Assembly (NCBI RefSeq): GCF_003403295.1 | Contig: NZ_QUWV01000001.1 | Coordinates: 1 to 61,113 of the forward strand | DNA length: 61,113 nt | Direction of reading: 5' to 3' | From: Komagataeibacter melaceti | GTDB taxonomy: Bacteria; Pseudomonadota; Alphaproteobacteria; Acetobacterales; Acetobacteraceae | Shown here: piece by piece, positions 8,578 through 17,518 of the stretch | Position numbering within the stretch: the first letter of the stretch is position 1 | How the letters are laid out: every line of letters starts with the position of its first letter | The notes under the pieces: generated by a model | Databases searched by the model: none | Seen by the model: only the letters and a program-made list of their open reading frames with translations | What the model was told of the DNA's origin: nothing | Position numbers and translations under genes: made by a program

Positions 8578-9335
8578 CCGGCAGACCGGTTTCCTCCCCT
8601 GCGTCACCGACGCAGGCCACGACGGACAAGGCGGCGGACAAGACATCTGCCACCCGGGCGGGTACGCCGCTTGGGGAACTGGCGGATATCGAGGATTTCG
8701 GTATCGTCCCCATGACGGTGGCGGACAGCCTCGCCGCAAAGGCCGAGGCGGAGCCGGAACCGCCCGAGCCTGATCCGAACCTTGTCACCATGACGCGTGA
8801 GGAAGCCGATGCCGCCCGTGCGGCCGCATTTCAGGCCGGGTTTGAAAAAGGGAAACAGGACCGCGAGCAGGCGCTTCAGGAGCATTATGCCAACTGCCTG
8901 TCTTCCCTTACAGACGTATTCAAGGCAGAGAATGAGCGTCGGAACCAGATCATGATGGGGGCGGCGAAAGCCTTTCTCATGACGGTTGTGGACATCGTGC
9001 GGAACCTTACGGCGCTGGACGGGTCCATCGTGGCCGGCATGCAGCGGGACCTGATCCTTGATGCGGTTGCGTTCGTCAAGGAATGTGACGGGCCGGTCAG
9101 GGTCCGGTGCAGTGCGGTCGATGCGCAACGCCTGGCGACCCTCCTGCGGGGCAACCCTGCCGTCAAGATAGAGGCGGTGCAGGGTTCCGCAGAGGATACG
9201 ATACGTATTACATCAGCAGCGAACACCATCGTCATTGACCCCGGACAGTGGCGTAAAGCTGTTGCGGAGAAAATTGTTGCCGCCGTTACAGCCCTCGCGG
9301 AGCAGCGGGGGGGGCGGAACGTGCAGAAAGCATAG
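8574..9335 (+). CDS. fliH: Flagellar assembly protein FliH
   Basis: Regulator and stalk of the export ATPase: FliH dimers bind FliI and FliN. 253 aa from a GTG (8574) overlapping the fliG stop. The first 60 residues are low complexity. A coiled coil follows (about 70-130, including FEKGKQDREQALQEHY), then the C-terminal FliI-binding domain ending TIVIDPGQWRKAV. The order fliG-fliH-fliN in one operon is typical of alphaproteobacteria, in which fliI may lie elsewhere, as here (19295). Sequence conservation in FliH is low, so the call rests on pattern and position. Confidence 0.85.
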   Translation: MTGRPVSSPASPTQATTDKAADKTSATRAGTPLGELADIEDFGIVPMTVADSLAAKAEAEPEPPEPDPNLVTMTREEADAARAAAFQAGFEKGKQDREQALQEHYANCLSSLTDVFKAENERRNQIMMGAAKAFLMTVVDIVRNLTALDGSIVAGMQRDLILDAVAFVKECDGPVRVRCSAVDAQRLATLLRGNPAVKIEAVQGSAEDTIRITSAANTIVIDPGQWRKAVAEKIVAAVTALAEQRGGRNVQKA

Positions 9336-9352
9336 ACCAGGCGGAGAGAACC

Positions 9353-9709
9353 ATGAGCACAGGCAACGCGGATATCGGACTTGAAGATTTCACTTCCACT
9401 CCTTCGGACGCCCCGCCCGCAGCGGACGCGGCAGAGGCGAAGGACCAGACTGGCCCCGCCCAGATGGAGGCGGTCTATGATATTCCGGTAAAGATCACGG
9501 CTGTCATCGGCACGGCGACCATGCCGGTCAGCCAGCTGCTCAGGCTCGGGCGCGGCGCGGTCGTGGAACTGGACAAGAAACTGGGGGAAGCGGTCGATAT
9601 CTATGCGAACAACCGGCTGATTGCCCGTGGTGAGGTTGTTGTCGTGGACGATAACCATATTGGTGTCACGATGACGGAAATCCTGTCGTCCTCGCCCACA
9701 ACGGGCTAG
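9353..9709 (+). CDS. fliN: Flagellar motor switch protein FliN
   Basis: Bottom-of-C-ring protein that docks FliH-FliI and export cargo. 118 aa, usual length. Residues 1-40 form an acidic Ala/Pro-rich tail. Residues about 44-115 are the SpoA domain with the family pattern IPVKITAVIGTATMPVSQLL, LGRGAVVELDKKLGEAVDIY and NRLIARGEVVVVDDNHIGV. The ATG at 9353 has GGAGAG 6 bases upstream and stands 17 bases after fliH. Confidence 0.95.
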   Translation: MSTGNADIGLEDFTSTPSDAPPAADAAEAKDQTGPAQMEAVYDIPVKITAVIGTATMPVSQLLRLGRGAVVELDKKLGEAVDIYANNRLIARGEVVVVDDNHIGVTMTEILSSSPTTG

Positions 9710-9711
9710 GC

Positions 9712-10077
9712 ATGGACGCCATCCCCCCGACAGGTGTTCCGGCCGGCCACGCCCATTCCCTCACATACGGGATGGGAACGTTCGGCCCGGCATGGGTGAC
9801 GTGGATTACGTCATTTGCAATCGTCATCGTGCTCATCCTGTTGAGCCGCTACGTCCTGCAGTTTCTTGAACCCTACCTGTCGCGGCGGCGCCAGACGCGC
9901 CATCTTGCCATAGTCGAGAGCTTGGCGCTGGATCAGCGCCGCCGGATCAGCATCATAAAATGCGGTGAGAAAAAGGGGCTGATCCTGACCGGGGGAGGCA
10001 ATGACGTGTTTCTGGGCTGGATAGAGTGCGCGGACGCCACGCCGCCAACCACTTCCTTTGAAAATCCAGCAAAGTGA
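9712..10077 (+). CDS. fliO: Flagellar biosynthesis protein FliO-like
   Basis: Small membrane protein that helps assemble the FliP ring of the export gate. 121 aa. A single transmembrane helix (about 25-45, TWITSFAIVIVLILLSRYV) is followed by a cytoplasmic domain with the weakly conserved block LALDQRRRISIIKCGEKKGL and GGGNDVFLGW. The start is 2 bases after the fliN stop and fliP follows 22 bases downstream. FliO is poorly conserved, so the call depends on size, topology and its place between fliN and fliP. Confidence 0.8.
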   Translation: MDAIPPTGVPAGHAHSLTYGMGTFGPAWVTWITSFAIVIVLILLSRYVLQFLEPYLSRRRQTRHLAIVESLALDQRRRISIIKCGEKKGLILTGGGNDVFLGWIECADATPPTTSFENPAK

Positions 10078-10099
10078 TACGCATAGTGGAGCTAACGCG

Positions 10100-10879
10100 T
10101 TGACATATCCGTCTCTTACGGGAAGAGCCGCCAGAGCATGGGGCCTGTTTGCATGCGTCATGGGCGTTATCGCTCTGGCGGCCATGCCAACGCTTGCACA
10201 TGCGCAGTCCCTGACGGTTGACCTGGGCAAGGGGACGGGGGACGCAGGCACGACCAGCCGCCTGATCCAGCTGACGGCCCTTATTACAATTCTTTCGCTG
10301 GCGCCCAGCCTGCTGGTCATGGTGACGGCGTTTACGCGGATCATCGTCGTCCTGTCCCTGTTGCGGGGGGCGATCGGGGCGCAGGGTACACCGCCCAATA
10401 CGGTACTGATCGGACTGGGGCTGTTCCTGACGTTTTTTGTCATGCAGCCCGTGCTTCAACAGTCATGGGATCAGGGGATTGCCCCCATGATGGATGGCCG
10501 GGTGAGTGAAATGGAGGGGCTGGCGGCAGCGGCCGAGCCTTTCCGGGGGTTCATGCTGGCGAATGCCCGGCCTGCCGATCTGACGACATTCCTGCATCTG
10601 GCAAATGTCGCGCCCCCCACCACACCGGCGGCCATGCCGTGGCGGGTGCTGATCCCGGCGTTCATGATTGGTGAGCTGAGCCGGGGCTTCGAAATGGGCT
10701 TCCTGCTCTATCTGCCCTTTCTTGTCATCGACATCGTGACATCAAGCGTGCTCATGAGCCTGGGCATGATGATGCTGCCCCCGGCCACAATTTCGTTGCC
10801 GTTCAAGCTGATTTTCTTCGTCATGGTTGACGGATGGCAGATGGTGGCAGGGGGGCTGGTCAGAAGCTTCGGGGGATGA
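10100..10879 (+). CDS. fliP: Flagellar export gate protein FliP
   Basis: Core of the FliPQR export gate. About 259 aa from TTG 10100, chosen because GGAG lies 8 bases upstream; an in-frame ATG at 10058 would overlap fliO and lacks a ribosome site. A signal peptide (about 1-34, ending THALAHA-like at AMPTLAHAQ) precedes four membrane helices. FliP signatures are present: SLAPSLLVMVTAFTRIIVVL, GTPPNTVLIGLGLFLTFFVM, LIPAFMIGELSRGFEMGFL and MGMMMLPPATISLPFKL-type end. It closes the fliFGHNOP operon. Partners fliQ and fliR are 37 kb away. Confidence 0.95.
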   Translation: MTYPSLTGRAARAWGLFACVMGVIALAAMPTLAHAQSLTVDLGKGTGDAGTTSRLIQLTALITILSLAPSLLVMVTAFTRIIVVLSLLRGAIGAQGTPPNTVLIGLGLFLTFFVMQPVLQQSWDQGIAPMMDGRVSEMEGLAAAAEPFRGFMLANARPADLTTFLHLANVAPPTTPAAMPWRVLIPAFMIGELSRGFEMGFLLYLPFLVIDIVTSSVLMSLGMMMLPPATISLPFKLIFFVMVDGWQMVAGGLVRSFGG

Positions 10880-10932
10880 AACCTTCCATGACACATGGGT
10901 AGGGGTTCATCCTGAGCCACAGATCAGACTAT

Positions 10933-10958
10933 CCCGGCATGACTGAGGCCATGCCGGG
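10933..10958. terminator. Hairpin between converging fliP and flgH
   Basis: A perfect 9-base-pair stem, CCCGGCATG paired with CATGCCGGG around an 8-base loop, lies 53 bases after the fliP stop and 41 bases before the flgH stop. No long T-run follows on either side, so it may be a weak or bidirectional terminator. The position between convergent operons supports this. Confidence 0.5.
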
Positions 10959-10999
10959 CTGAGGTTCTTGTATTTCGGACTGGTGGCTTCTGTTCCGGA

Positions 11000-11752
11000 T
11001 CAGAACGGAAGGACGCTATCAAGCACCTGCTGCCCATATCGCGGCGTCTGGATCTTGGTCAACTGGCCACGACCACCGTACGATATTCTGGCCTCGGCAA
11101 TCCTGTCGTGGGTGACGGTATTGTCTTCCAGAATATCCTGGGGCCTGACCACACCGCTGACCATGAGCTGGCGGAGTTCGCCATTGATGCGGACTTCCTG
11201 ACGGGCGACAACGACAAAGTTGCCGTTGGGCAGTACCTGGGTAATCGTCCCGGCCAGGGTAAGGGTGACGGTTTCGTTCCTGCGGATCGAGCCTGCAGCA
11301 AGATTGGCGCTGGCGCTGCTTGTGCTCAGGGCATCCGAGTTGGTGAGATGCGATACACCCTTGCCCTTGAAGCCAAACAGGCTGGGAATACCGAAATCTT
11401 CCGATCCGCTGCCGCTGGCGGATGTATCATCCGTCAGGGCGGCGTTATCGGCAATCTCGACCTTGATGGTCAGCAGGTCACCGGCCTGCGATGCCCGCTG
11501 GTCCTTGAAGAAGGCGCGGCTTCCGGGCCGCCACAGGCTTCCCACCTCGGTTGGCGGGGCCTGAAGGGGGGGCATGGGCATGGTTACGGGCCGGTAGTCA
11601 GGCGCCTGCGTCGGGTCCGATGTTCTGGTCATGCGGGGCGGATGGCCCATCTCGCTGACCTCGGACAGGCCGGAACATCCGGACAGGAACAGCAACCCGG
11701 TCATTATGGCGCCAGACAGGCGGCGTGTGGTCAAAGGAACTCTCCAGGACAT
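11000..11752 (-). CDS. flgH: Flagellar L-ring protein FlgH
   Basis: Outer-membrane lipoprotein that forms the L-ring bushing. 250 aa, normal size. The signal peptide ends in a lipobox, LSGC (Cys about residue 26). The mature part carries the L-ring signatures GSLWRPGSRAFFKDQRASQ, GDLLTIKVEI, LTLAGTITQVLPNGNFVV and the end RYGQQVLDSVLPF. It starts 6 bases after the flgA stop and is last in the flgG-flgA-flgH operon on the minus strand. Confidence 0.95.
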   Translation of the reverse strand: MSWRVPLTTRRLSGAIMTGLLFLSGCSGLSEVSEMGHPPRMTRTSDPTQAPDYRPVTMPMPPLQAPPTEVGSLWRPGSRAFFKDQRASQAGDLLTIKVEIADNAALTDDTSASGSGSEDFGIPSLFGFKGKGVSHLTNSDALSTSSASANLAAGSIRRNETVTLTLAGTITQVLPNGNFVVVARQEVRINGELRQLMVSGVVRPQDILEDNTVTHDRIAEARISYGGRGQLTKIQTPRYGQQVLDSVLPF

Positions 11753-11758
11753 TGGCGA

Positions 11759-12781
11759 TTACCGAAGCGACAGGTTTGCCCGCGTATTCGTGCGGTTGGA
11801 TGTGGCCAGACGTCGTAGCATGTTCGGGTCGGACGGAACCGCGCCAGACCCGGTTTCAACCTCGATCTGCGAAGGACCGGTCACCCGTCCGGTCACAATC
11901 ATGTTGCTGGCCATGTTAAGGGCGCGCAGGTACTGGCCGGCGCCGCCATCTTCCAGTGCCTTCCCGGTCGCCGTCAGCCGAATTCCGGGCACGATGTAAA
12001 CGATCAGGATGGGATCGCCCTTGTGCATGAGTATGGTCCGGTGCAGGTCCCGGTCCATCACGGGTTCCCCGGCGGCGACATCATGCACGAGCGTCATGCC
12101 GTCAACTTCGGTTTCATCGGTAAATACCCGGCCCGATGTATGCTCGGTGCTGGTTTCCCCGATACGCACATCCTGAGATGAGATCGTGGCACCTGCGGCA
12201 AGGGGATGCGTGAAGACAAGCGTGGTCTGGGAGGCATGCACAGTCCCGATCAGCAGGAATGAATCCTGCGTGACATCCCCGATAGGGTGGGTACGGTAAA
12301 CCGTGGCGGAAAACCGCCCTGATTTCTGGTCCCAGTCAATATCCGTCAGGATGACCGGCTTCTGGTCATCCGGGGCGACAATCATGGGGTGGAAGTCAAC
12401 AAGATCAACGGAAACAGGGCCGTTCCCAACGTCAGGCACGCTTTTCCTGATCAGGTTGACAAAGAAATCCTGATCGAGCACCCGGCCGGAGCGGGTGATT
12501 GTCGCGAGGGCCGAGGGTGACTGGTCAAGCCAGTCAACGCCGTACTGGTCGGCAATGGCGATCAGCTGCCGCCCCCCTACATGGATGCTGCCACCGGGGG
12601 CGGGGGCGGGGCCGATTACCTGGTCCTGCCCGGGGTCCAGATCAGCGAACAGGTCCGACAGCCTTACGTTATCGCTGGTGATGACTGTCGTGTTGCGCAG
12701 CGTTGCCGCCGAAACGTCCGGAATATGAAAAGTCACGATGCCTGCGGCGACCGCTAGGGCGATTGCTGCTCGCAAATGCAT
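11759..12781 (-). CDS. flgA: Flagellar P-ring assembly chaperone FlgA
   Basis: Periplasmic chaperone for assembly of the P ring (FlgI). 340 aa, in the range of the alphaproteobacterial two-part FlgA. It has a signal peptide (about 1-25) and an N-terminal half of unassigned fold with low similarity. The C-terminal half contains the SAF/ChapFlgA domain, visible in LAAGATISSQDVRIGE, VAAGEPVMDRDLHRTIL and MHKGDPILIVYIVPGIRL. One base separates it from flgG and 6 bases from flgH, so the three are co-transcribed. Confidence 0.9.
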   Translation of the reverse strand: MHLRAAIALAVAAGIVTFHIPDVSAATLRNTTVITSDNVRLSDLFADLDPGQDQVIGPAPAPGGSIHVGGRQLIAIADQYGVDWLDQSPSALATITRSGRVLDQDFFVNLIRKSVPDVGNGPVSVDLVDFHPMIVAPDDQKPVILTDIDWDQKSGRFSATVYRTHPIGDVTQDSFLLIGTVHASQTTLVFTHPLAAGATISSQDVRIGETSTEHTSGRVFTDETEVDGMTLVHDVAAGEPVMDRDLHRTILMHKGDPILIVYIVPGIRLTATGKALEDGGAGQYLRALNMASNMIVTGRVTGPSQIEVETGSGAVPSDPNMLRRLATSNRTNTRANLSLR

Positions 12782-12782
12782 G

Positions 12783-13571
12783 TTATTTCAGGTTTGTCAG
12801 CGTCTGAAGCATCTCATCGGAAGCGGTGATGACCTTGCTGTTCATTTCATACGCGCGCTGGGCGGTGATCAGGTCCGTGATTTCGGTCACGACGTTGACG
12901 TTCGATTCCTCGACAAAGCCCTGACGGATGGACCCGAAGCCCGTGCTCTGCGGGGTGCCGGTGATCGGGTCACCGGATGAGGTCGTGGCCTCGAACAGGT
13001 TCTGACCCATTGCGGCCAGACCGTTTTCATTCTGGAAGGTAATGAGCTGGATCTGGCCGGCAACCTGCGCCGTGGTCGTGCCCGACACGGTGTACTGAAC
13101 CTGCCCGGTCTGGTCCACGGTGATGTTTTCGGCGTTGTTCGGCAGGGAAATATCCGGGCTGAGGGGATAACCGTCAGCCGTGACGATGGTGCCGTCATCG
13201 GAAAGGGAGAAGGTGCCGTCACGGGTATAGGCATATTCGCCCGAAGGCAGCGTCACGCGGAAATATCCGCGCCCTTCGATCGCCAGATCGAGGGCGTTGC
13301 TGGTCTGCTCCAGCGTGCCCTGTTCGTTGATCCGGTAGATCCCCGCGGTGCGGACACCAAGGCCGACCTGCGCGCCTGCGGGCACAAGGTCACCCGTATC
13401 GGAACTCATGGTGCCGACGCGGCGGAGATCCTGATAGATGAGATCCTGGAATTCAGCCCGGCGGCGCTTGTAGCCCGTGGTCGTCATGTTGGCGATATTG
13501 TGGGAAATCGTCTCAACATTCGTTGTCTGGGCCTGCATGCCCGTGCCAGCGATATCAAGGGAACGCATCAT
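12783..13571 (-). CDS. flgG: Flagellar distal rod protein FlgG
   Basis: Distal rod subunit. About 262 aa from ATG 13571 (or ATG 13568), the usual FlgG length; GGAGG stands about 12 bases upstream. N-terminal rod signature: MRSLDIAGTGMQAQTTNVE, HNIANMTTTGYKRRRAEFQD. The distinctive FlgG segment FQDLIYQDLRRVG is present. The C-terminal signature is GFVEESNVNVVTEITDLI, AQRAYEMNSKVI and SDEMLQ. It leads the flgG-flgA-flgH operon and is divergent from flgF, which normally precedes it on the same strand. Confidence 0.96.
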   Translation of the reverse strand: MMRSLDIAGTGMQAQTTNVETISHNIANMTTTGYKRRRAEFQDLIYQDLRRVGTMSSDTGDLVPAGAQVGLGVRTAGIYRINEQGTLEQTSNALDLAIEGRGYFRVTLPSGEYAYTRDGTFSLSDDGTIVTADGYPLSPDISLPNNAENITVDQTGQVQYTVSGTTTAQVAGQIQLITFQNENGLAAMGQNLFEATTSSGDPITGTPQSTGFGSIRQGFVEESNVNVVTEITDLITAQRAYEMNSKVITASDEMLQTLTNLK

Positions 13572-13790
13572 AGGATGACGGGCCTCCGGGGTGTGGTGCA
13601 CTTTTCATGGCCATCCATCACACTCGCCGGGATGGAATGACATACTACATATGATATATCTGCCGGATCACATCCGCGCCATGCATACTTGAGACACAGG
13701 TAAAACCACGTTACGATCATGGCAAGGGATTTTCTGAAAAGATGAAGGCCAGATCTGTCGTGGGTGGAATATGCGTGCCCGCGTGGAGCC

Positions 13791-13819
13791 TTGCTGTCGG
13801 GATGCCGATTCACTATAAT
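13791..13819 (+). promoter_or_regulatory. Sigma-70-like promoter for flgF-flgK-flgL
   Basis: TTGCTG (13791-13796), a 17-base spacer and a perfect TATAAT (13814-13819) lie 114 bases upstream of the flgF start. Spacing and the -10 box match the housekeeping consensus. This is one of the few consensus-like promoters in the window. Confidence 0.55.
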
Positions 13820-13823
13820 CGGC
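13804..13823. promoter_or_regulatory. Inverted repeat over the flgF -10 box
   Basis: GCCGATT and AATCGGC form a perfect 7-base inverted repeat with a 6-base centre, and the right arm overlaps the TATAAT of the flgF promoter. This is the usual geometry of a repressor operator. The binding protein is unknown. Confidence 0.4.
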
Positions 13824-13932
13824 CTGTTCACCGGACTTTGATGCAGGCAGCCGTTGCGGGGTGCCGGGCCATGCCGGTGGGGGTTCTGATCAGCCGCGCG
13901 TCAGGAACGCGCGCATAGCTGGAGACGGGCAT

Positions 13933-14673
13933 TTGGAGAATACGACATATATCGCCCTGTCGCGTATTGATACGCTGACACGTGCCCTTGATGTGGCTGC
14001 GGACAACCTCGCCAACGCCAATACCGACGGCTTCAAAGCGACAAAGCAGCTATTCTCCCAGTATCTTGTCCACCAGAAGGGCAATGAGCCGTCCGGTGGC
14101 CGGGACGAGGCGTTCACGCAGGATCTCGCCACCTATCAGGATCATATACAGGGCGCGCTGCGGCAGACGAGGAACCCGACGGACTTCGCCATCAATGGTG
14201 AAGGCTATTTCTCGGTGCGCACGTCGCAGGGTGTCCGGCTGACCCGTAACGGTCAGTTTCACCGCCGCGTGGATGGAACGATTGTCGATGGCGCGGGGAA
14301 TCCCCTCCTTGACCGGCAGGGGCAGAACATCGTTGTCGCGCAGCAGGATGAGGTCGTATCGGTTGCCGCGGATGGGACGATGTCAACCGAAGACGGGCGA
14401 ATCGCGAATATCGGCATCGTGACCGTGGACAACCTGAACACCCTGCAGCCGGAAGGGGCCTATCTGCTCAAGCCCACGACCCGCACCCATGCCGTCGCCC
14501 AGACGGAAATACGGCAGGGCATGCTTGAGTCCAGCAATGTGAATTCCATTAACGAGACCACGCACATGGTCGAGATCCAGCGGGATTACGACCTGAATTT
14601 CCAGCTTGTACAGACTGAATCCACCCGCTTCATGAACGCGATCGACAAGATCACGACCGAACCGAGTTCCTGA
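13933..14673 (+). CDS. flgF: Flagellar proximal rod protein FlgF
   Basis: Proximal rod subunit. 246 aa from TTG 13933, chosen because GGAG is 8 bases upstream and the protein then begins (L)ENTTYIALSR like its relatives; the frame is open further upstream without similarity. Signatures: LDVAADNLANANTDGFKATK at the N-terminus, YFSVRTSQGVRLTRNGQF in the middle, and QGMLESSNVNSINETTHMV, EIQRDYDLNFQLVQ at the C-terminus. It is transcribed away from flgG, from a strong promoter of its own, with flgK-flgL downstream. Confidence 0.93.
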   Translation: MENTTYIALSRIDTLTRALDVAADNLANANTDGFKATKQLFSQYLVHQKGNEPSGGRDEAFTQDLATYQDHIQGALRQTRNPTDFAINGEGYFSVRTSQGVRLTRNGQFHRRVDGTIVDGAGNPLLDRQGQNIVVAQQDEVVSVAADGTMSTEDGRIANIGIVTVDNLNTLQPEGAYLLKPTTRTHAVAQTEIRQGMLESSNVNSINETTHMVEIQRDYDLNFQLVQTESTRFMNAIDKITTEPSS

Positions 14674-14848
14674 CACGCTACGTAATCCATTTCAGAACAT
14701 GTCGATGTATTGAGGGGGAGACCTGTCCTTACCCGCTTTCCGAAATGCTGCCAGAATGCGATAGGTCTTGTAATCACCATTAACGCCCGGCATACATTGT
14801 TCTGGTTACATGGGAATACATGGCCGTGACCGGCGTGCGGGGAATGAC

Positions 14849-16387
14849 ATGGATCTGGGATCATCGCTATCAATAGCCAATAGCGGACTGAGCGCGATTG
14901 ATTATGAGCTGGCCGTAACGTCCCAGAACGTCTCGAATTCGGGGACGTCGGGATATGTCAGCGAAACGGCCAATGTATCCTCGGCCGTAGCCGGGGGCAG
15001 GGGGACGGGCGTTCATGTCGCGGCGACGACACTGAACGTGAACAACGCCCTGCAGAAGGCACTGTATAACCAGAATGCCCAGGTTGCGTCCTATACCGCG
15101 ACCAGCAATTCACTGGCGGCGGTATCGGCCCTGCAGGGGTCGACATCGGCTGATTCGGGCAGCACGGATACACTTTCCGACCTGCTTGGCAACGTACAGA
15201 GCGCCCTGACATCACTGACCTCGACCCCGCTGGACAGCTCCGCGCAGTCGAGCGTCATTTCCAGCGCGCAGTCCCTGACCTCGTCCATCAATACCCTTTC
15301 CTCGACCTATACGCAGCAGCGCCAGACGGCCGAGGATGATGTGGTCTCGACAGTATCGAGCATCAATTCTGACCTCACGAACATCGGCGCGCTGTCCAAG
15401 CAGATCATGAGCCTCAAGGCGACCGGCGCGGATACGGCCGACCTTGAGAACCAGCGGCTGGGGATCATGACCGACCTGTCATCCGAACTGTCGGTGACAT
15501 TCTCCGAAACGTCGAATGGTGACGTGGTCGTCCGCACCGCCGACGGGACCGAACTCCCGACACGGCCGGACCAGATGGGCAAGGATGACACCAGCGTCAC
15601 CCTCCCTACCTCGACATGGCCGCTGTCCACGACCGACGTGTCTGTTACGTCGGCAATGTATTACAGTTCCGGGGATTCTTCGTCGCAGATCCCCGGGATC
15701 ACGCTGGACGGCAAGGATATCACCTCGCACCTGACCGGTGGCACGCTTGGGGCCAACATCACCCTGCGTGACCAGACCTATCCGCAGATGCAGGCGCAGC
15801 TTGACTCATTCTCATATACGCTGGCTACGCGGTTCAACAGCGCCGGGCTTGCCCTGTTCACGGATGGGACCGGTTCCGTGCCGTCATCCGATAAGACGCA
15901 GGAAACGCCGGCCGGTATCGTGGGGCTGGCCTCAACGCTGAGCGTCAATTCGACATATGTGAGCAGCCCATCATCCCTGACGACCAGTGGCACGACGCAG
16001 GGTGATGTCACAGCCATTACCGCAGTTCTGAAGGATGGATTCGGAACGAGCGGTGATGATGTGGATGATTCCCTTGAGGCACCGTCTGTCGATCTGGGTC
16101 CGACAGGTTCGCTGTCCACCGGATATTCGGGCACGCAGGGTCTGGTGGCCTTGGCCACGTCCCTGACATCCAACCAGGCTTCGACCATTGCGCAGGCCAG
16201 TGATGGCCTGACCTCCTCCACTTCGGTCCAGACAACGTTGCAGACCAGTGTCTCCAATGTTTCCGGCGTGAATGTGGATGACGAAATGTCCAAGATTGTT
16301 TCACTGCAAAACGCGTATACCGCCAATGCCAAGGTCGTGTCGGCTGTACAGTCCATGTTCAGCGCACTGCTTGAAGCGATCGACTAG
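14849..16387 (+). CDS. flgK: Flagellar hook-associated protein FlgK
   Basis: Hook-filament junction protein 1. 512 aa from ATG 14849, supported by GGGGA about 7 bases upstream. The N-terminal FlgK signature LSIANSGLSAIDYELAV, SQNVSNSGTSGYV is clear, as are the C-terminal GVNVDDEMSKIVSLQNAY and ANAKVVSAVQSMFSALLEAI. The centre is Ser/Thr-rich. It lies 175 bases after flgF and 20 before flgL. Ser/Thr richness is shared with flgL, flgE and flagellin and fits exported surface proteins. Confidence 0.93.
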   Translation: MDLGSSLSIANSGLSAIDYELAVTSQNVSNSGTSGYVSETANVSSAVAGGRGTGVHVAATTLNVNNALQKALYNQNAQVASYTATSNSLAAVSALQGSTSADSGSTDTLSDLLGNVQSALTSLTSTPLDSSAQSSVISSAQSLTSSINTLSSTYTQQRQTAEDDVVSTVSSINSDLTNIGALSKQIMSLKATGADTADLENQRLGIMTDLSSELSVTFSETSNGDVVVRTADGTELPTRPDQMGKDDTSVTLPTSTWPLSTTDVSVTSAMYYSSGDSSSQIPGITLDGKDITSHLTGGTLGANITLRDQTYPQMQAQLDSFSYTLATRFNSAGLALFTDGTGSVPSSDKTQETPAGIVGLASTLSVNSTYVSSPSSLTTSGTTQGDVTAITAVLKDGFGTSGDDVDDSLEAPSVDLGPTGSLSTGYSGTQGLVALATSLTSNQASTIAQASDGLTSSTSVQTTLQTSVSNVSGVNVDDEMSKIVSLQNAYTANAKVVSAVQSMFSALLEAID

Positions 16388-16407
16388 GCGGGCAGGGGGA
16401 GACGGTT

Positions 16408-17499
16408 ATGAGTACTTCTATCGGTCAGTATGGTGATGCCGGCGCGTCTCTGATTCTCGCTGCCGGCATCAAGAATATGGCGCAGACCCAGGAAACCCTT
16501 TCATGGGAGACTTCGGCGGGGACCCTGTCGGAAACCTATGCCGGGTTGGGTTCGAACCGCACGTCAGCCCTCGACATCACGCCCCAGATCACACAGGTCG
16601 AGGCGTGGCAGACCAATGTTTCCAGCGCCCAGAGCAGCCTGACCATCTCGGCCAGTGCGGTGCAGCAGATCGTATCGCTGGCGCAGACCCTGGATTCAAA
16701 CATCCTGAGCATCTCCGGCACGACCCAGAGCAGTTCGGTCTCGACCGTCGCGACAGAGGCCAAGACCGCGCTGACGGATCTGGCATCCACCCTCAATACC
16801 TCTGATGGTACGGGCTACGTCTTTGCCGGGCAGGATACGAATGTGCCGCCGGTGAAGGATACGTCCTCGATTTCAAGTGGCACCCTGGCGACGGAAATTG
16901 CCAGCATTGTCAGCACGCTCAGCACGGCAGGCGCATCGTCTGTCATGCAGAGTGCTACGGATGCGGCATCGGATAACACGTCGAGCGTTTCCGTGTTTTC
17001 ATCCAACCTGTCGGTCAGTGCCACGGATGCGAGCAAACTGCAGAAATCTGTCCTGACAGGCAGCAACACGACGGCCGACCTCGGGATTGTGGCAACGCAG
17101 GCAACGGGTGGAACATCATCCACATCGACCTCCCCCACGACCGGCTCCCCTATCCGCGACCTGATGCGCGATATGATGGTGGTCTCTTCCATGTCTGGAA
17201 TGGACAGTTCCACAACAGGGTATGCCGATCTGGTCAGCCAGCTCCATTCGTCCCTGCAGAGCACGATTTCCGAGCTGACGAATACGGAATCTTCAATCGG
17301 TGTCACGCAGGATAGCCTGACTTCCCGGAGCACCATGCTGTCCAGCATGAAAAGCATGCTGGAAACGCAGCTTTCAACCGCCAGGGATGCGGATATTGCC
17401 GCGGTTGCAACGCAGACATCCGCGCTCAATACCAGATTGCAGGCGTCCTATACCCTTGTTTCGGACATGAAAAACATGTCGCTCGCGAATTACATCTGA
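16408..17499 (+). CDS. flgL: Flagellar hook-associated protein FlgL
   Basis: Hook-filament junction protein 3, flagellin-like at both ends. 363 aa. The N-terminal part has the coiled pattern of FlgL (ETLSWETSAGTLSETYAGLG, ALDITPQITQVEAWQTNV). A middle segment has GYVFAGQDTNVPPV, typical of FlgL, and the C-terminal helix contains LNTRLQASYTLVSDMKNMSL. The tract between is rich in Ser and Thr. It starts 20 bases after flgK and is followed by a hairpin at 17519. Confidence 0.9.
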   Translation: MSTSIGQYGDAGASLILAAGIKNMAQTQETLSWETSAGTLSETYAGLGSNRTSALDITPQITQVEAWQTNVSSAQSSLTISASAVQQIVSLAQTLDSNILSISGTTQSSSVSTVATEAKTALTDLASTLNTSDGTGYVFAGQDTNVPPVKDTSSISSGTLATEIASIVSTLSTAGASSVMQSATDAASDNTSSVSVFSSNLSVSATDASKLQKSVLTGSNTTADLGIVATQATGGTSSTSTSPTTGSPIRDLMRDMMVVSSMSGMDSSTTGYADLVSQLHSSLQSTISELTNTESSIGVTQDSLTSRSTMLSSMKSMLETQLSTARDADIAAVATQTSALNTRLQASYTLVSDMKNMSLANYI

Positions 17500-17518
17500 T
17501 TGTTACGGGGTATTTGAA

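Larger units (their letters stand above)
13572..13932. other. Divergent promoter region between flgG and flgF
   Basis: About 360 bases with no convincing gene. On the flgF side it holds a strong promoter match (13791-13819) whose -10 box sits in an inverted repeat, and a weaker one further up (TTGAGA-N17-TACGAT, 13689-13717). For the minus-strand flgG operon I see no clear promoter, only the AT-rich stretch catatgatatat near 13650. Confidence 0.5.

Noticed and set aside
7519-8739. 406-codon open frame antisense to fliG
   Set aside because: Shadow of the conserved fliG gene; no recognisable protein.
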